From Amaurobius ferox (lineage: Eukaryota > Arthropoda > Arachnida > Araneae > Amaurobiidae), in contig OX578145.1 of NCBI GenBank assembly GCA_951213105.1, forward strand, positions 119,705,239-119,769,238: 64,000 nt of DNA, given 5' to 3'. The notes under the pieces were generated by a model. It saw nothing but the letters and a program-made list of their open reading frames with translations. It was not told where the DNA came from and made no database searches. The position numbers and the translations under genes are program-made. This document shows positions 12,696-25,213 of this stretch, in pieces (positions within the stretch are counted from its first letter, which is position 1; each line of letters opens with the position of its first letter).

Positions 12696-13880
12696 GAGGC
12701 CCGCTCCTTGGCGATATTTTCTTATAGCAAGCAACCCCACCGGTAACAAAGAAAATGTCACATGACATCAGAAACGACCTCTGATTGGAGGGAGAGGCCA
12801 CTCTCTCTACCGGCTCTAATGACCAAAGAGCGTTGGGTACCGATCTATTACACCCCTCAAAAGTACAGGTTGGCGAGAAAGTAGATAACGGCTACATCGA
12901 CCGGCTTTGAGCGCCAAACAGGTTTCCTACCACCCGCTTTCTTCGTTTCAAGATGGCGTTTGTTTACATTTGGTGTTGCGCGTGCATATGATGGTACTTT
13001 TAACTTTTAAGATAAGAAAAACATTTAAAATGATTGAAACTTGTTTGAAATGTAATTATTAATATCAATCTACGCATTAACTTACCTTCGAGCGCTAGAT
13101 GAATTCTGATGCAGATATTGCTGTAATTATAAAAGCATTATCTGTATGAGATATTTTTCTGGATTGGCATTCCCTACAGACTAGTCAGCAATTCTTGTAC
13201 CTGCATATGTTTCTTTTTTGTTTAAATTATTATAATTCAGTTTAAATGATTTTGAGCTAAATTCTCTATATTTCCTTTTTATACGAGTATGTATCATTTC
13301 GTTGAATGATGCATGTACTTAATAATATTTCGCATGCTGTCGTTATACTTCTGTCTATATCCACTATTATGAGACACACATTTTTAATAATTGTCATTAG
13401 GACAAATAAAACTGCAGAATCTTTCAAATCAAAATTAACAGGAATTAACTATCAAAATTAAAGGGTCGAAAAACTCTTTCAATTGATACCAAGTTTGATA
13501 ATGTGACCCCAATGGGCTAACTTACCCCCCCCCCCCCCCCAAGGGGGCCAATAACGCCACGGACACAGAAATTGTTTTGCGACTATTATATGCTATAATG
13601 ATTGAAACTATTAAGTTTCGTAATCATTAAGCCACAGATAACCCTTTTTATGTACGTTTATGTCAAATATTGACCTATGCTGCCATGTTAAGAAAATAGA
13701 AAATTTTGAATATTGTTTTTTAATTTCTAATTTTCGCTCGTATTTAATTTTTTTTATCTAGTTCTAGATTTTCCGTTATCAAAGCAGAATTTAAAATTTC
13801 GTGAAAATCAATATTGATATATGTGGCACAAAAAGTCGACCACAGACAGGCGGACGTCACTCCAAAAACAGTCAAATCGT
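12689..13880 (+). repeat. Inverted-repeat arm B (partner 14630-15848)
   Basis: The arm pairs with 14630-15848 in reverse orientation, at lower identity than arms A and with small indels (about 40 bp near 12820-12860 has no partner). Shared landmarks: GAGGCCCGCTCCTTGGCGAT, GTCACATGACATCAGAAACG, CAAGATGGCGTTTGTTTACA, a long C-run near 13526-13541, and CTTAACATGG-type sequence. Parts of B (13500-13990) resemble parts of arm A (11470-11910), so the two arm pairs belong to one repeat family. Confidence 0.8.
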
Positions 13881-14629
13881 GTTCAGGAGATCCTAAAATA
13901 TATATTGGCACAGAAATATCAAAATCAAAAATTGAGTAAACAATGTTTTCTCTATACTATATTGCATAGTCTGAGAAAGTAAATATTCACAATTTGATGG
14001 GTGCTGATAACAAAAGAGAAAAGACTTTAACATTTCATTCCAAACAAATTACACTTTTAACATTTCTGTTTACTTACTCAATCCAAATTTGGTACATGTT
14101 TGTAATGTTTTTGAAAATTTATTCATGTTGTATGTGTTAGCAAATTTTGTACTATATTGCAAATGACGTAATTTTCAAATATGAAATGTGCGACGTTGCA
14201 ATGTAGTACAAAATTTGCTACAAAAGTATTCAATTAAATTATTATTATCCAGTTTTTAATAAATCTGTTACAGCACTTAATTTTCCTATAAAAATAAACA
14301 ATATATAAGAATTTGAACTCATGGGACAGAATTATAGCGAAAATAAAATCTAGATAAAATTGTTTAATTAAATGCATTTTAAAAATAAATACTATTTATA
14401 GAATAGAAACTATTTAATTGCTATGCAGCGAGCAATAACTTTCTTCAAATTAAATGATCTGTTAAATGCTATTTTTATTGAAGGATAATTTTTGTGTATT
14501 TTTATTAATATCTCCATACCAACTTTGCTTAAAAATTTAAAACATGGATAGTTTCCTGTAATAAAATAAAGAATAATCGCAGTATTAAGAAAATATTGTT
14601 TCTCCTAAACATGTTTTCATTAATTTTAG
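13881..14629. other. Loop between arms B and B'
   Basis: AT-rich spacer of about 750 bp separates the inner inverted repeats. It includes words of the dispersed family described at 10330 (near 14400-14540). No gene is seen. Confidence 0.5.
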
Positions 14630-15848
14630 AGTGATGTCCGGCTGACTGGTGTCGATTTCTTGTCTGCACGATAGCTGCCGCATATATTAATAGATTTTCA
14701 CGAAATTTTAAATTCTGCTTTGACAACGGAAAATCTAGAACTAGATAAAAATATTAAATACGAGCGAAAACTAGAAAATTAAAAAAAAAGGGAAGAAGGA
14801 AGAAGAAAAAAAAGGGAAGAAGAAAAAAAAAAGGAAGAAATTAAAAAAAAAACATTTAAAATTTTCAATTTTCTTAACATGGCAGCACAGGTCAATATTT
14901 GACATAAACATTCATAAAAAGAGTTATCTGTGGCCTAATGATCACGAAACTTAATAGTTTCAATCATTATAGTATATAATAGTCGCAATACAATTTCTGT
15001 GTTCGTGGCGTTATTTGACCCATCGGGGGGGGGGGGGGGGGAAGGGAAGGGGAAAGTTAGCCCATTGGGGGTACATTATCAAACTTGGTATCAATTGAAA
15101 GAGTTTTTCGAGCCTTTAATTTTGATAGTTAATTCCTGTTAATTTTGATTTGAAAGATTCTGAAGTTTTATTTGTCCTAATGACAATTGTTAAAAATATG
15201 TATCTCATAATAGTGGATATAGACAGAAATATAATGACATCATGTGAAATATTATTAAGTACATGCATCATTCAACGAAATGATACATACTCGTATAAAA
15301 AGGAAATATTGAGAATTTAGTTAAAAATCATTTAAACTAAATTATAATAATTTAAACTAAAAGAAACACAAGCAGGTACAGGAAGTGCTGACTAGTTTGT
15401 ACGGAATGCCAATCCAGAAAAATATCTCATGCAGATAATGCGTTTATAATTACAGTAATATCTGCATCAGAATTCATCTAGCGCTAAAAGGTAATTTAAT
15501 GTACAGATTAACATTAATAATTACATTTCAAACAGGTTTCAATCATTTGAAATGTTTCTCTTATCTTATAATTTGAATGTACCATCATATGCACGCGCGA
15601 CAATGTAAACAAACGCCATCTTGAAACAAACACACCAGGTTGCAGGAAAACTGTTTGGCGCCACAGCGCCAATCGATGTAGGGACTATCAAATTCCTCGC
15701 CAACCTGTACTTTTGAGGTAGAGCCGGTAGAGAGAGTGGCCTCTCCCTCCAATCAGAGGTCGTTTCTGATGTCATGTGACATTTTCTTTGTTACCGGTGG
15801 GGTTGCTTGCTATAAGAAAATATCGCCAAGGAGCGGGCCTCTGTCTCG
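14630..15848 (-). repeat. Inverted-repeat arm B' (partner 12689-13880)
   Basis: This is the reverse-complement partner of arm B. Its G-run near 15026-15042 pairs with the C-run of B, and it ends at CCTCTGTCTCG. A GGAAGAAG/AAAAAA-rich insertion (about 14780-14850) is present only here. Frames at 15566-15775 and 15772-16041 read through the repeat and appear non-coding. Confidence 0.8.
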
Positions 15849-15886
15849 AAACGAGCGGATAAATAGCACCGGACCCACTCCGATTC
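15849..15886 (+). promoter_or_regulatory. Promoter-like segment shared with 19921-19953
   Basis: ACGAGCGGATAAATAGCACC and then GGACCCACTCCGA follow arm B' here. The same 33-34 bp occur in reverse complement next to arm A' at 19921-19953, after which similarity stops. The TATA-like ATAAATAG lies about 140-160 bp upstream of the ATGs of the frame at 16002, and TGACGT-like words follow at about 15930-15945. The promoter role is inference only. Confidence 0.2.
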
Positions 15887-16001
15887 GACCAACAAGGAAC
15901 CACTACTGACGATGATGCGATTGACGTAGCCGATGACGTAGGTTCACTTTGATTCTGATTAGCGGAGTTCTTATTTAGCATTCGCGGCAAATTTAAGTTT
16001 C

Positions 16002-16292
16002 GTGAATTTTTTCTTTTTGAGAAATATGAATATTGATCCAAAGCTTAAGGATGGGCCAAACACTTCACAAGCCAAAAACTCTCAGAAAACGGAAAAGTTT
16101 TCTAAAATGTGCAATTGCAAAAAGATATTTTCCAGTAAATCTACCTTTTACAGACTTAAAAAAAAATGTTCACCAGTTGCTGTAAAAGCAAATTATGTTT
16201 GTAAAGAAATAAATTGTAATTTTACAACACTGAAGTCGGATGATATTCGCAATCATTTGCACACTGTTCATGGCATGGAAGAAAAAATCTGA
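16002..16292 (+). CDS. Possible C2H2-type zinc-finger exon, unknown protein
   Basis: A 96-residue frame; a second ATG (at 16026) has comparable context. It is Lys/Ser-rich and holds a Cys-rich stretch MCNCKKIFSSK. A classical C2H2 finger follows: YVCKEINCNF, then HLHTVH, with C-x4-C and H-x4-H spacing. It follows the promoter-like segment at 15849 and lies between inverted-repeat arms, so it could be a host exon, part of a mobile element, or a chance frame. A complete finger makes chance less likely. No splice donor is clear before its TGA. Confidence 0.35.
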   Translation: MNFFFLRNMNIDPKLKDGPNTSQAKNSQKTEKFSKMCNCKKIFSSKSTFYRLKKKCSPVAVKANYVCKEINCNFTTLKSDDIRNHLHTVHGMEEKI

Positions 16293-16739
16293 TGTGGGCA
16301 ACCCATGACTTTCCTTATATAATGTAATTAATTTACTACTTTTACAGTAAAAAAATAGGTTTTTCTTATAGTAGATACTAATATTCTTTCCAAGATATTG
16401 AATTTTCGACAATGAGTCGTCATTTTCATTGATTTAGCGTCATTTTTATCCATTCGGCGGGATTTTCGTTAATTTGGCAACATTTCAAAAAGTTGCCAAG
16501 TTGGCGACATTCCGCCAAAATCTCGCCAAGCGTTATGGACGAAAAAATAAGTTATTCTTACAGCAGATAAATGACTATTGGCGTTCAAATACAAAAGTAT
16601 TACTCAAAGTATCTTTTTTCATGAATGGAACGAGCTAGATCCACAAGAATGACGTCAACCAATTTATCGCATGGTATTACATATGAAAAGTGAACATGTT
16701 TCTCAATAGGATTTTTATTTTTATTTTATATGACTTTTT

Positions 16740-17216
16740 GATAATTTTTTTGAAAAATGTACAATATCTCGAGAACGGTACATGTTAGCGTTCTAAAATT
16801 TATGTCAATCGTTTTCTAATGAAACATTACATAAGAAATGTCTATTTGCGTAACTTTATTAGTAGTTTGATTTTTTTAATTTTTTTCAAAATTTCATTCG
16901 AAAATTTAGGGGGCTTTTGAACATTCGATTGCGTATAAAAACAATAGGCTTCCAATGTTTATGGATTGTGATTTTTGTACCAAATTTGGTTCGAATCGGT
17001 CCATTCGTTCGTCAGTTATCGTCTCCACAGAATCACTGACACACACACACACATACTTTCACATACACACACACTTTCACACACACATCACTTAAAAAAT
17101 GTTTGATTCGTGATCAGTGATGCTTGAAACGTGCTCTCCCGTCGAAAACTCGAATTCGAATTTTCGACACCGTCACAATACTTTCCTTATACATTATATA
17201 TATGAGGAAAGTAATA
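16740..17216 (+). repeat. Dispersed repeat with (CA)n tail
   Basis: It starts near AATATCTCGAGAACGGTACATG and includes AATTTGGTTCGAATCGGTCC. A CA-rich run spans about 17039-17090, and the end is GTCGAAAACTCGAATTCG plus TTTTCGACACCGTCACAATAC. A diverged relative of its start lies at 23680-23885 (AATATCTTGAGAACGGTGGATG), and its tail matches 440-575. This is a non-coding dispersed element. Confidence 0.6.
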
Positions 17217-17405
17217 AAACATGATAATGATTTTCAAAATTATTCAGGTATGTTCGCATTTTCATAACTTCCATTTCAATAAGTTTTATTTATTGGTGAA
17301 TAAAAAGAAGAAATTGGTGAATAATTCAAAGAATGGGTGAAATGCATGAGATTTTAAAATGTTACCTATGTAAAATGAATACAAGATATAACATATTCTC
17401 ATAGA

Positions 17406-18799
17406 TTAGAAGATATACCCATGCATTTGTAGAAGATTTTCCTTACTACGTATTACAAGTTACAACAATTTTTGCCAAAATAAAGCAATGACATAATAAA
17501 TTGAAACTATCAATAAACCCCAAAAATATCAATAATAATAATGACCGTAACTGATATAATCCAGTCAAAAATGCAATGTCAATGAAATTTATATCATACG
17601 TATACATATCTTTATTATTTAAATCGGAAAAGATTTAATAAAATTCTTCTGCTGCATAAACACAGTGGATTTAAATCCATTGCTAAGTGACATAACATAA
17701 TTTTCTTCAAATAAATTGGTGGAAGAAATATAGTCTACATAATGCTATCTCTATGGAAGGTTTAATTGTTCGTTTTTAATTAATATCTTAATATTTAGAC
17801 AACCCCTGGTCTTAGAAACTCGAAACATGTACTAAATTTTAAGTGGGGTTATTCCAATGTTACCCATAAAATTTCATTAAATTCGGTCCAGTCATTCTCC
17901 CGTGATAACGAGACAGATAGACAGATTTTTAATTTTCTTTATACAGATTATGCAATTGCTATGTCAAAAATATAAAATAACATAAATATGCACATAACTG
18001 TAAAGTCTTGTGTAAATACAAATATTAGTACATTCCTACATAAGCTGATAATGATAAGTAAGAAAATAACAAAAATACAAAATTGAGTAAAATTTTTGAG
18101 TGGATAACAATTTCTTCCTAGCTATTGACATATTTACATTTGTCAGCTGAAACATATCGTTTATGAATGACTGATTCTGGATTAAAATTATCCAAATGTC
18201 GACTTTTAATAGATATAATGCAAGTTTACTCATTTTGCTTATTTTCAATCTATTTCTCTAAATCTATATAAATAAAATTGAAAATCTGTCTGTATGTGTG
18301 TCTCATCATCTTGGGAGAACAATTGAACCGAATTTAAATGAAATTTTGTAGATAGCCTTTATATATCCTGACTTAAAATTTAGTCCATGTTTTGAGTTTC
18401 TAAAACCAGGGGTTGTCCAGATATTAATTAAAAACGAACAATTAAACCTTTCATATAGCATTAAGCAGATGATATTTTTTCCGCCAATTTATTTGAATAA
18501 AATTTTATCATGTCGTTTAGCAACAAATTTAAATTCAATTTGTTTATACGGCAGCTGAGTTTTATTAAATCCTTTCCGATTTAAATAATAAAGATATATA
18601 TATATATATAAAATAAATTTCACCGATATTACATTTTTGACTGGATTATATCAATTACGGTCTTCAGAATTAAACATTATTATTATTGATATTTTCAGTT
18701 CATTATGTCATTGTTTTATTTTTGCAAAAATTATTGAAACTCATATATTGTACGTAGTACCGAGTAATCTCCTACAAATGCATGGATATGTCTTCTACT
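17406..18799. repeat. Inverted repeat D/D' with about 540-bp arms
   Basis: Left arm about 17406-17953 pairs with right arm about 18258-18799 around a loop of about 300 bp. Paired words include CCATGCATTTGTAG, CAATAATAATAATG, GATATAATCCAGTCAAAAATG, TTTAAATCGGAAAAGATTTAATAAAA, and CAACCCCTGGTCTTAGAAACTC. Arms differ by scattered substitutions and a (TA)n run on the right (18595-18609). Pairing resumes after the MITE at 18800-18951 with CTATGAGAATA. A further direct partial copy lies at about 19005-19130. Confidence 0.8.
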
Positions 18800-18951
18800 C
18801 AGTGGCTTATCCTGACTCTAAAAAGTGGGGGGGGGGGGGGCAACTGTTTAGCATGTGCTTATGCCAGGGTTATTTTAAATGAAAAATACGTATAACAATA
18901 AAAAGCCTTGAAAAGTAGGGGGCCTGCCCCCCCCCCAAGCATATGCTGCTA
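18800..18951. mobile_element. hAT-type MITE, 152 bp, with 8-bp target duplication
   Basis: The element starts CAGTGGCTTAT and ends ATATGCTGCTA; these ends are imperfect inverted repeats (8 of 11). The direct repeat CTTCTACT flanks it (18792-18799 and 18952-18959), the 8-bp duplication typical of hAT elements. It carries a G-run and a C-run. It interrupts the right arm of inverted repeat D', which continues on its far side, so it inserted after that repeat formed. Confidence 0.75.
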
Positions 18952-19953
18952 CTTCTACTCTATGAGAATATAAGCAGTACAAGTAGATTAGCACATATTT
19001 TGGCATATATTGGAATCAATTACGGCCTTTTAGGTTTTAAGATTACGGAATTATTGATATTTTCAATTTATTGCGTCATCTGTTTTATTTTGGTAAAGAT
19101 TTTAGAAACTCATAAGTTGTAGTATGGGTCCTATACAGTTTTAGCTCTTTTATTTTGCATATATTTATTCAACTTCATATATTTTGTAAATTTGTTTACA
19201 AACAAGACCAGGACATTTTATTCTTCAGATCTGCTCGTGAAGATAATTTTGTATAGCTAGAACAGATATTCTTAAACTTCTTTTTAGGAGCATTAAATTA
19301 AATATTTTAATAGAATATTTTGCTTAACAATGTCATTTAGTATATTATAGGAATTTGCACATGATTGTGAATTTTAAATTGAGCTTGACAACTTGAATGT
19401 TGCAAAGAACAATGTTTCATTTTGACAATCTAATTAATGCATGACTAATAAGAGGAGATTCGTTTTGTGAGTTGCATAATATAAACAAAGCAAATAATTT
19501 TTAAATTTTATCTATGTAGAACAATTTTTCAAATGGGCAAAATTGGTGCTATTAACACATAGTTCTCAAAATGACTAAATTATATCTATATATTACATCT
19601 AGCCATCAATTATAGAGTTTAATATTCTATGCTATCCAATAATACGAAGGAAATTTAAATATATTTAAATCTCCTTGAATAATACCGAGATCGTCATTAA
19701 AACAAAATACTCCTTGCACAGGCGTAGTTCATTTTAAGCATCAACTCTAACTTCGAATTTAATATTCTAAACTATCTAATAATACTAGTATACGGTAGTA
19801 AACTTAACAGCTGAGTGATGATGAGTTCGTGTTATAAACTACCATCTCCGTGCACAGGCGCAGTTCTCTGAAGCTACTATTGGTCGTCGATATTGACGTC
19901 AGGTGACGTCACATCATGACGTCGGAGTGGGTCCGGTGCTATTTATCCGCTCG
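18952..19953. other. Spacer between inverted repeats D' and A'
   Basis: No gene is seen. It contains a partial direct copy of the D' arm (19005-19130). Short CRE-like TGACGT words lie near 19890-19925, next to arm A'. Confidence 0.4.
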
Positions 19954-21642
19954 TGTCTCGAACGCTTCGTGGTTCGAAGCATTCCCATTTCGGCAGTGTC
20001 AGTTGTCGGTTGTCGTACAAACTCCTCGTTGCATTGAATGGCGGAGGAAATACGCCTACTAGGCCATGTTATCACATCAGTTGTGATATATATATATAGG
20101 TACGTAAACTACTTAAATTATTACGGTATATGTACAATGAACATTTCAGTAACATTTTGTTTTACTAATCATAATTTGATATTTAATTTTTGAGTTCTAT
20201 TAGAGGGAGGGTCTGGATTCATCGTCCAATCCCTCCTTAAATTCAAAATTCTTCATTTTGCATTTTATATTTCATACAAAATGTTACAAAAGTTCTGTGC
20301 AAAAATGCTGTACCTATTTATTTAGTTTACGTAGTATATAATTTTTTTGAGAGATATAAGAGCTCACCATATGGAAAATTAATATCGTGAAACTCGAGAC
20401 AATATTTATTTCAAGTTACAAATTTAAAAAGTATTTCTCAGTCTTCAGATCTCTAGTTTGAATTGAAAAATGTCATAAATATGTGTATTTACTGTTATAA
20501 AATGTACAACGTATTTGTACATTTGATTATAATGAATACGCGTATTTATGATTTTTTCCAGTTCAAATTCGAGCATCATGTTGGGTTCGCATGAGTTTCT
20601 TTTATTTCTTAAGTTGCGGGCCGAGTATCCATTACTTTTTAAGCTGCATGTATACCTGTGAAAATTATTTTTAAGGTCTATATCTTATCACATATTTACG
20701 CCAATATGTTTTTAAGGCGTCTTATCACTTACTTTCTCACTCCATAGAATATAGAGAAAGTATTGTTTTCTCGAAAATTTCAATTTCGAGATTTATATGC
20801 TAATATGTTTTAACACCTCCTGAGCACGCTTTCAATATTTTTAGATAGTGGTTCGTTTGTCCGTGGTCGATTTATTGTTTACACAATAACTGTTGCAAAC
20901 ATTGATTTTCACAAAACTACTTTTGTTAACGATAAATCTAATGGAATTTTTTGAAATGCGAGCGAAAACTTCGAAATTTTATATTTTCTTAACATGGGAA
21001 TATACGACAAAATTTCACGTAATCATTCATAAATGGGGTTATTTATGGCTCAATGATCATGAAAATAGTGCCAATTAATCATTGTAGTGAAAATCAGCTG
21101 CGATACAATTTCTGTGTTCGGTCGGAACATCATTAGTCCCCTCGGGGGGGGGGGGGGGGAGAGAGGAGTTATTCTTTATCCCTTTGAAGGGTATAATAAG
21201 TTATAATGGCGATCGTTTGCACCAGCAATACAGATTTTTCAAATTTTTTCTTATAAAATTTGAAAAATAATAAACACATGTTACTTGAAAATACATTCTG
21301 GTATAAGAAAGTTGAGTGGAGCCACATTCCAATTAATTCCATGGTTGCGCATGGGAAAAACGGAGCACTGGAGTGATATTGGTTCGACGACGCATGTTAA
21401 TATTTTGTAAATGATGACATTTGCTTTTAAATAAAAAGTACATCAGAAATAACATTATTAAAAAGTTTAACAATTTTAAATTTTTATTCTTTTTTGATTT
21501 TCAAATTTGAGAGTTATTCCTTGATCTGAGTGTCCTGAAAATCAATAGTTATCGTATGTTCATTGATTACAATAATCGTACAAAATTTCATTCAATTTTT
21601 CATTCAGTTTGTTCGAATTATCGTGTTCACAGACATCATTGA
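19954..21642 (-). repeat. Inverted-repeat arm A' (partner 11008-12695)
   Basis: This is the reverse-complement partner of arm A. It runs from TGTCTCGAACGCTTCG to CAGACATCATTGA and has a G-run near 21145-21159 opposite the C-run of A. Outside these limits the flanks differ. The 7.3 kb between the arms contains the second palindrome (B/B'), the zinc-finger-like frame and inverted repeat D. Confidence 0.9.
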
Positions 21643-21792
21643 ATTGACATGATTCGTTCGTGAGTTATCCAGTCCTCACTCTCCCCTTACAAACATTTTT
21701 CTCCAAGCACTAGCCATAAAAAAAAGTGATTGAGTCTTTTCTGACGCCCGAACCTTCTCTCTATCTGAGTGATGTATGTCCAGATCTACAGG

Positions 21793-21840
21793 CGGCCCTA
21801 TAGGGCCGTGTGTGTCTATGAGGTATACCTCATAGACACA
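21793..21840. repeat. Two adjacent perfect palindromes (16 and 30 bp)
   Basis: CGGCCCTATAGGGCCG (21793-21808) is a perfect 16-bp palindrome. Two bases later, 21811-21840 is a perfect 30-bp palindrome centred on AGGTATACCT, with outer halves TGTGTCTATG and CATAGACACA. They sit in a CA/TG-rich region downstream of arm A'. A cruciform, a protein-binding site, or terminal junk of a mobile element are all possible. Confidence 0.75.
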
Positions 21841-22080
21841 TACACATACACACACAAACATATACATTTCCAAAGGTGCTTCAAATGGGATCAGGCAGTC
21901 ATAAAACGTGCTTATCCGAGAAAATCTCAAATTTGAAAATTTTCGGGTAAACAATATTTTCACTATATAGTAGCATGAGAAAATATTTTTTTTTCCTGTG
22001 TGTCTGTCTGTGTGACTGTGGGTATAATATATTTCAAAGAAATTGACAAAACTGAATAACATTTTGCATGATTTCTGAAA

Positions 22081-24540
22081 TCGATAAACGTCAGATGCCT
22101 ATTGATTTGGGGAGTGAACAGATCAAGGAGAAGGATCTCAATTTTTTAAACATTTTTTTTTCAAAAATCATACAGATGTTATAAAAGCATTGTTACGAAT
22201 AAAATTGTTATGAAAATAGATATTTAATAGATGAGCGATATCGGCGAATACCGAATACTAAAGTATTCGAAATATCGAATACAAGTAAAAGTTAAAAGTA
22301 ATGCGATTATCTCGTCATGATTAACAGCAGATTCTGGATTTAAAAGCTAGGATGCTCTAGATTTATAAAAGGAAATTCGAAAGTAACTAAAAAAAAAAAA
22401 TTGTTCCCACCAAATGAAAGAAAACATATAAGACATATATAAGAATGATTATATTCAATTCATTTAAATTTTTCTTTGACAATTTTGATTTAATAATCCA
22501 CCATCCTTATAATATGCAACAACTTAAGCAAAAGTAAATAATTGAAAACTATTTGAAAAAAAATGTTTTTTAAACATAAATAATTTTTGTTTTATAGCTA
22601 GTTTTGTAATTGTGTATCTAATATCACAGAAAAGCGGAATGACTAGGTAGATATTGCTCAGATGAGAGAAAATTCAATGGGCGCTTATGGTTCCTCAGTA
22701 GTAGTTAGTTTTAGAGATTTCAAAACATTTTAATTGTTTTAACAAACCCAACATGCAATTAGACCAATTGTAATTTATAGATTAGCACAATCAATCATTG
22801 TTTTGCAAACTACAGAATTTTTGTATTTCCTATATTTTTTACTTCTCAAACAAGAAATTCCTACAGTATTTCCCTACCAGTCCCACAGCAGTCAGCAGTG
22901 TCCCTACAAGTACCGCTGCAATATGGTATCACTGCTTTGCAATGATGCACAGAAAGCAGAAGACTGCAAGTCGCTGAGCTATGATTTTATAAAGAACGCT
23001 GTTTATTCCTTCATTGACTTATTTATTCGTTCGTTATTCTTTCATATACATATTACTTACATAAACAGCAATTATTGTTTTTATAAGTAATTATTATATT
23101 TTAAAATTAATAGAGGGAGAATTCAACAAACTCTCTTCACTGCTATAGATATTTTATCCCTTTAAAATTCAAAATAAAAACATGCAGAATAATAGTGAGT
23201 TGCAGGTTGTAACATCAGATAATAAATGCAAAGAATGTCGGAGAATTAACAATTGCAGAGCCCTTGCGTTAATCCTTATTTCTGGGCATAGCATGACGTC
23301 GTACCATTGAATTATGTCATCAATTTATCATTAAATTATGTTTTATTTTTTTATTTGAAGATTCTGTACGTTCTTGTTACACTACTGCTTTAATGCATGC
23401 TATCAGCTACACCACTTTAGCAACGTAAAGCTCGAATTACTTTACATCATAAAAGTGAGGAAAGCATTAAGTGGAAGATATGTAGCAATACAATATCGAA
23501 AAAATGCCGTCAAATACAAAGCGACAACATAGTCAAATATCATATGTAAGGATAACATGTTGCATCAAGTCCTAAATGGATCCATTTAATTTTAGTTACA
23601 AGTACTTACAAAGCGATTAAACATTTACTAGTGAACATATTTATATTTTATTAACGTTTCCAATTTAGATCAAAAACATGCAATATCTTGAGAACGGTGG
23701 ATGTTAATATTCTGAAAATGATGGCAAATTGAATGCTTTCTCTTAATTTGATCATTCTGAAAATAAATAGACTTCTGGTGCTTTTGATGAAAATAATCGT
23801 GCCAAGTTTTCTTCAATGCTCCTAATTTGTTCGAGAGATATCGTGTCAATAGACTCACAAATAGACAAAACACACATAAATTATTAAAAAAAGTGACTGA
23901 TTTCACAACTGGAATCAAAATTTGCTCACACTTAAAGTATAACATTAATATCTAATTTAAAAAACATGAATTTTAAAGCTATTTTTGTTTGAAATTAGTA
24001 AATTAAAAATAGGTACTTTTATGTAAATAAGAGTGAAATGTAACACTTAGAAAATTAAAATGAACTGACACAAAATGAATATCACTAAATTATTCTTGCA
24101 ATTAATTAAATGCACTTAGTAAATTATGATGTTTACAATAAATTAAATGCACTTAGTAAATTATAATGTTTTATATATGTATAACTTGTATATAAATGTG
24201 GAAATAAATTTATTTTATTTACTGTACTGTATTACTTCAGGCGGTATATTACTATATCACTTTATATTGCTTCATTATATAATAATAATTTTATCATTAT
24301 ATCTGAAGGTTTTTTGTATGTATCGAATGTTTGCTATAGGAAGAAATCTTTCTTGATATTATCGTTTAAATATTCAGTAAATGGACATATATTTTTAAAA
24401 ATATATCAAATGGATTTCTTTTAACCTAATTCTCAGCCCCCCAGGCCGGGTAACCGCTAGCTAGAGGCCAAAATTTCAGACTTTCATCCGAAGAAATTTA
24501 CAGATGTAGAACCCGAGCTCGGCGCTGCCTGTAGGGCATT
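22081..24540. other. AT-rich stretch without a recognised gene
   Basis: Frames at 22803-23090, 23670-23945 and 24147-24356 are low-complexity and without motifs. Positions 23680-23885 are a diverged copy of the dispersed repeat at 16740. Two near-identical 29-bp direct copies (AAATTAAATGCACTTAGTAA type) lie near 24103-24165. Nothing else is recognised. Confidence 0.4.
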
Positions 24541-25213
24541 GAATATCGGCCCGGTCCAGACCGGAATGCTTTGCATTCAAATGTTTTAAAAGCCCGAATT
24601 TGGGAATTTTATGTACAAAAATTAAGATTAAAGTTAGCTTATTTTTAAACATTATCTTTACATAACTGAAATCAACACAATAATTTCATGTACTCTATTG
24701 AAATTCATTTAAAAGGTTTGCAAAATTAAATATGTTCTGCCCGACCAGACTTTTTTTCAATCTAAGCACAACAAGTCTAGCCCGACTATGCCCACTGGTT
24801 GGGTTCGGCTTTTGTCCGTTCGTCATACACGAGCCCGTGTAGACCGCTACCACAGGCTACCGGTTAATATTTTTAACAAATTGTTTATGATCTAATTATA
24901 TTGCGAAGTATCTTTTAATTGCAGATTATTTAAGCAGGTTCAGCGAATATTTTATATTATGTATTACAGTGCTATTTCGCAGTCAATCTCTAAATTACAA
25001 CGTCATCAAATAAAATATTTGACAAAATTTTAAAATATTTTTCTTAAAAGTGATTACAATCTTATCAGATAGCGTAGGTTGATTTCAGTTATGTAAAGAT
25101 AATGTTTAAAAATAAGTTAACTTTTATCTTAATTTTTGTACATAAAATTCACAAATTCGGACTTTTAAAACATTTGAATACATAGCATTTGTGTTTGGAC
25201 CGGGCCGATATTC
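24541..25213. mobile_element. Foldback or MITE-like element with 136-bp inverted arms
   Basis: The left arm 24541-24676 (starting GAATATCGGCCCGGTCC) pairs with the right arm 25078-25213 (ending GGACCGGGCCGATATTC) around a loop of about 400 bp that has no frame of note. A direct repeat of about 40 bp (TTTTTCTTAAAAGTGATTAC and following) lies on both sides of the right arm at about 25036-25075 and 25216-25255. Superfamily is undetermined. Confidence 0.7.

Noticed and set aside
12550..16041. Frames at 12550-12801, 15566-15775 and 15772-16041
   Set aside because: They lie in inverted-repeat arms, mirror each other (shared ending SNPTGNKENVT) and show no domain. Repeat sequence, not genes.
11566..21078. 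The almost identical 61-residue frames at 11566-11751 and 20893-21078 as a conserved gene pair
   Set aside because: Their identity reflects the recent inverted duplication of the whole arm; no motif or selection signal is visible.
21676..22062. A 128-residue minus-strand frame
   Set aside because: It runs through the CA/TG microsatellite and the palindromes and is low-complexity; no domain.
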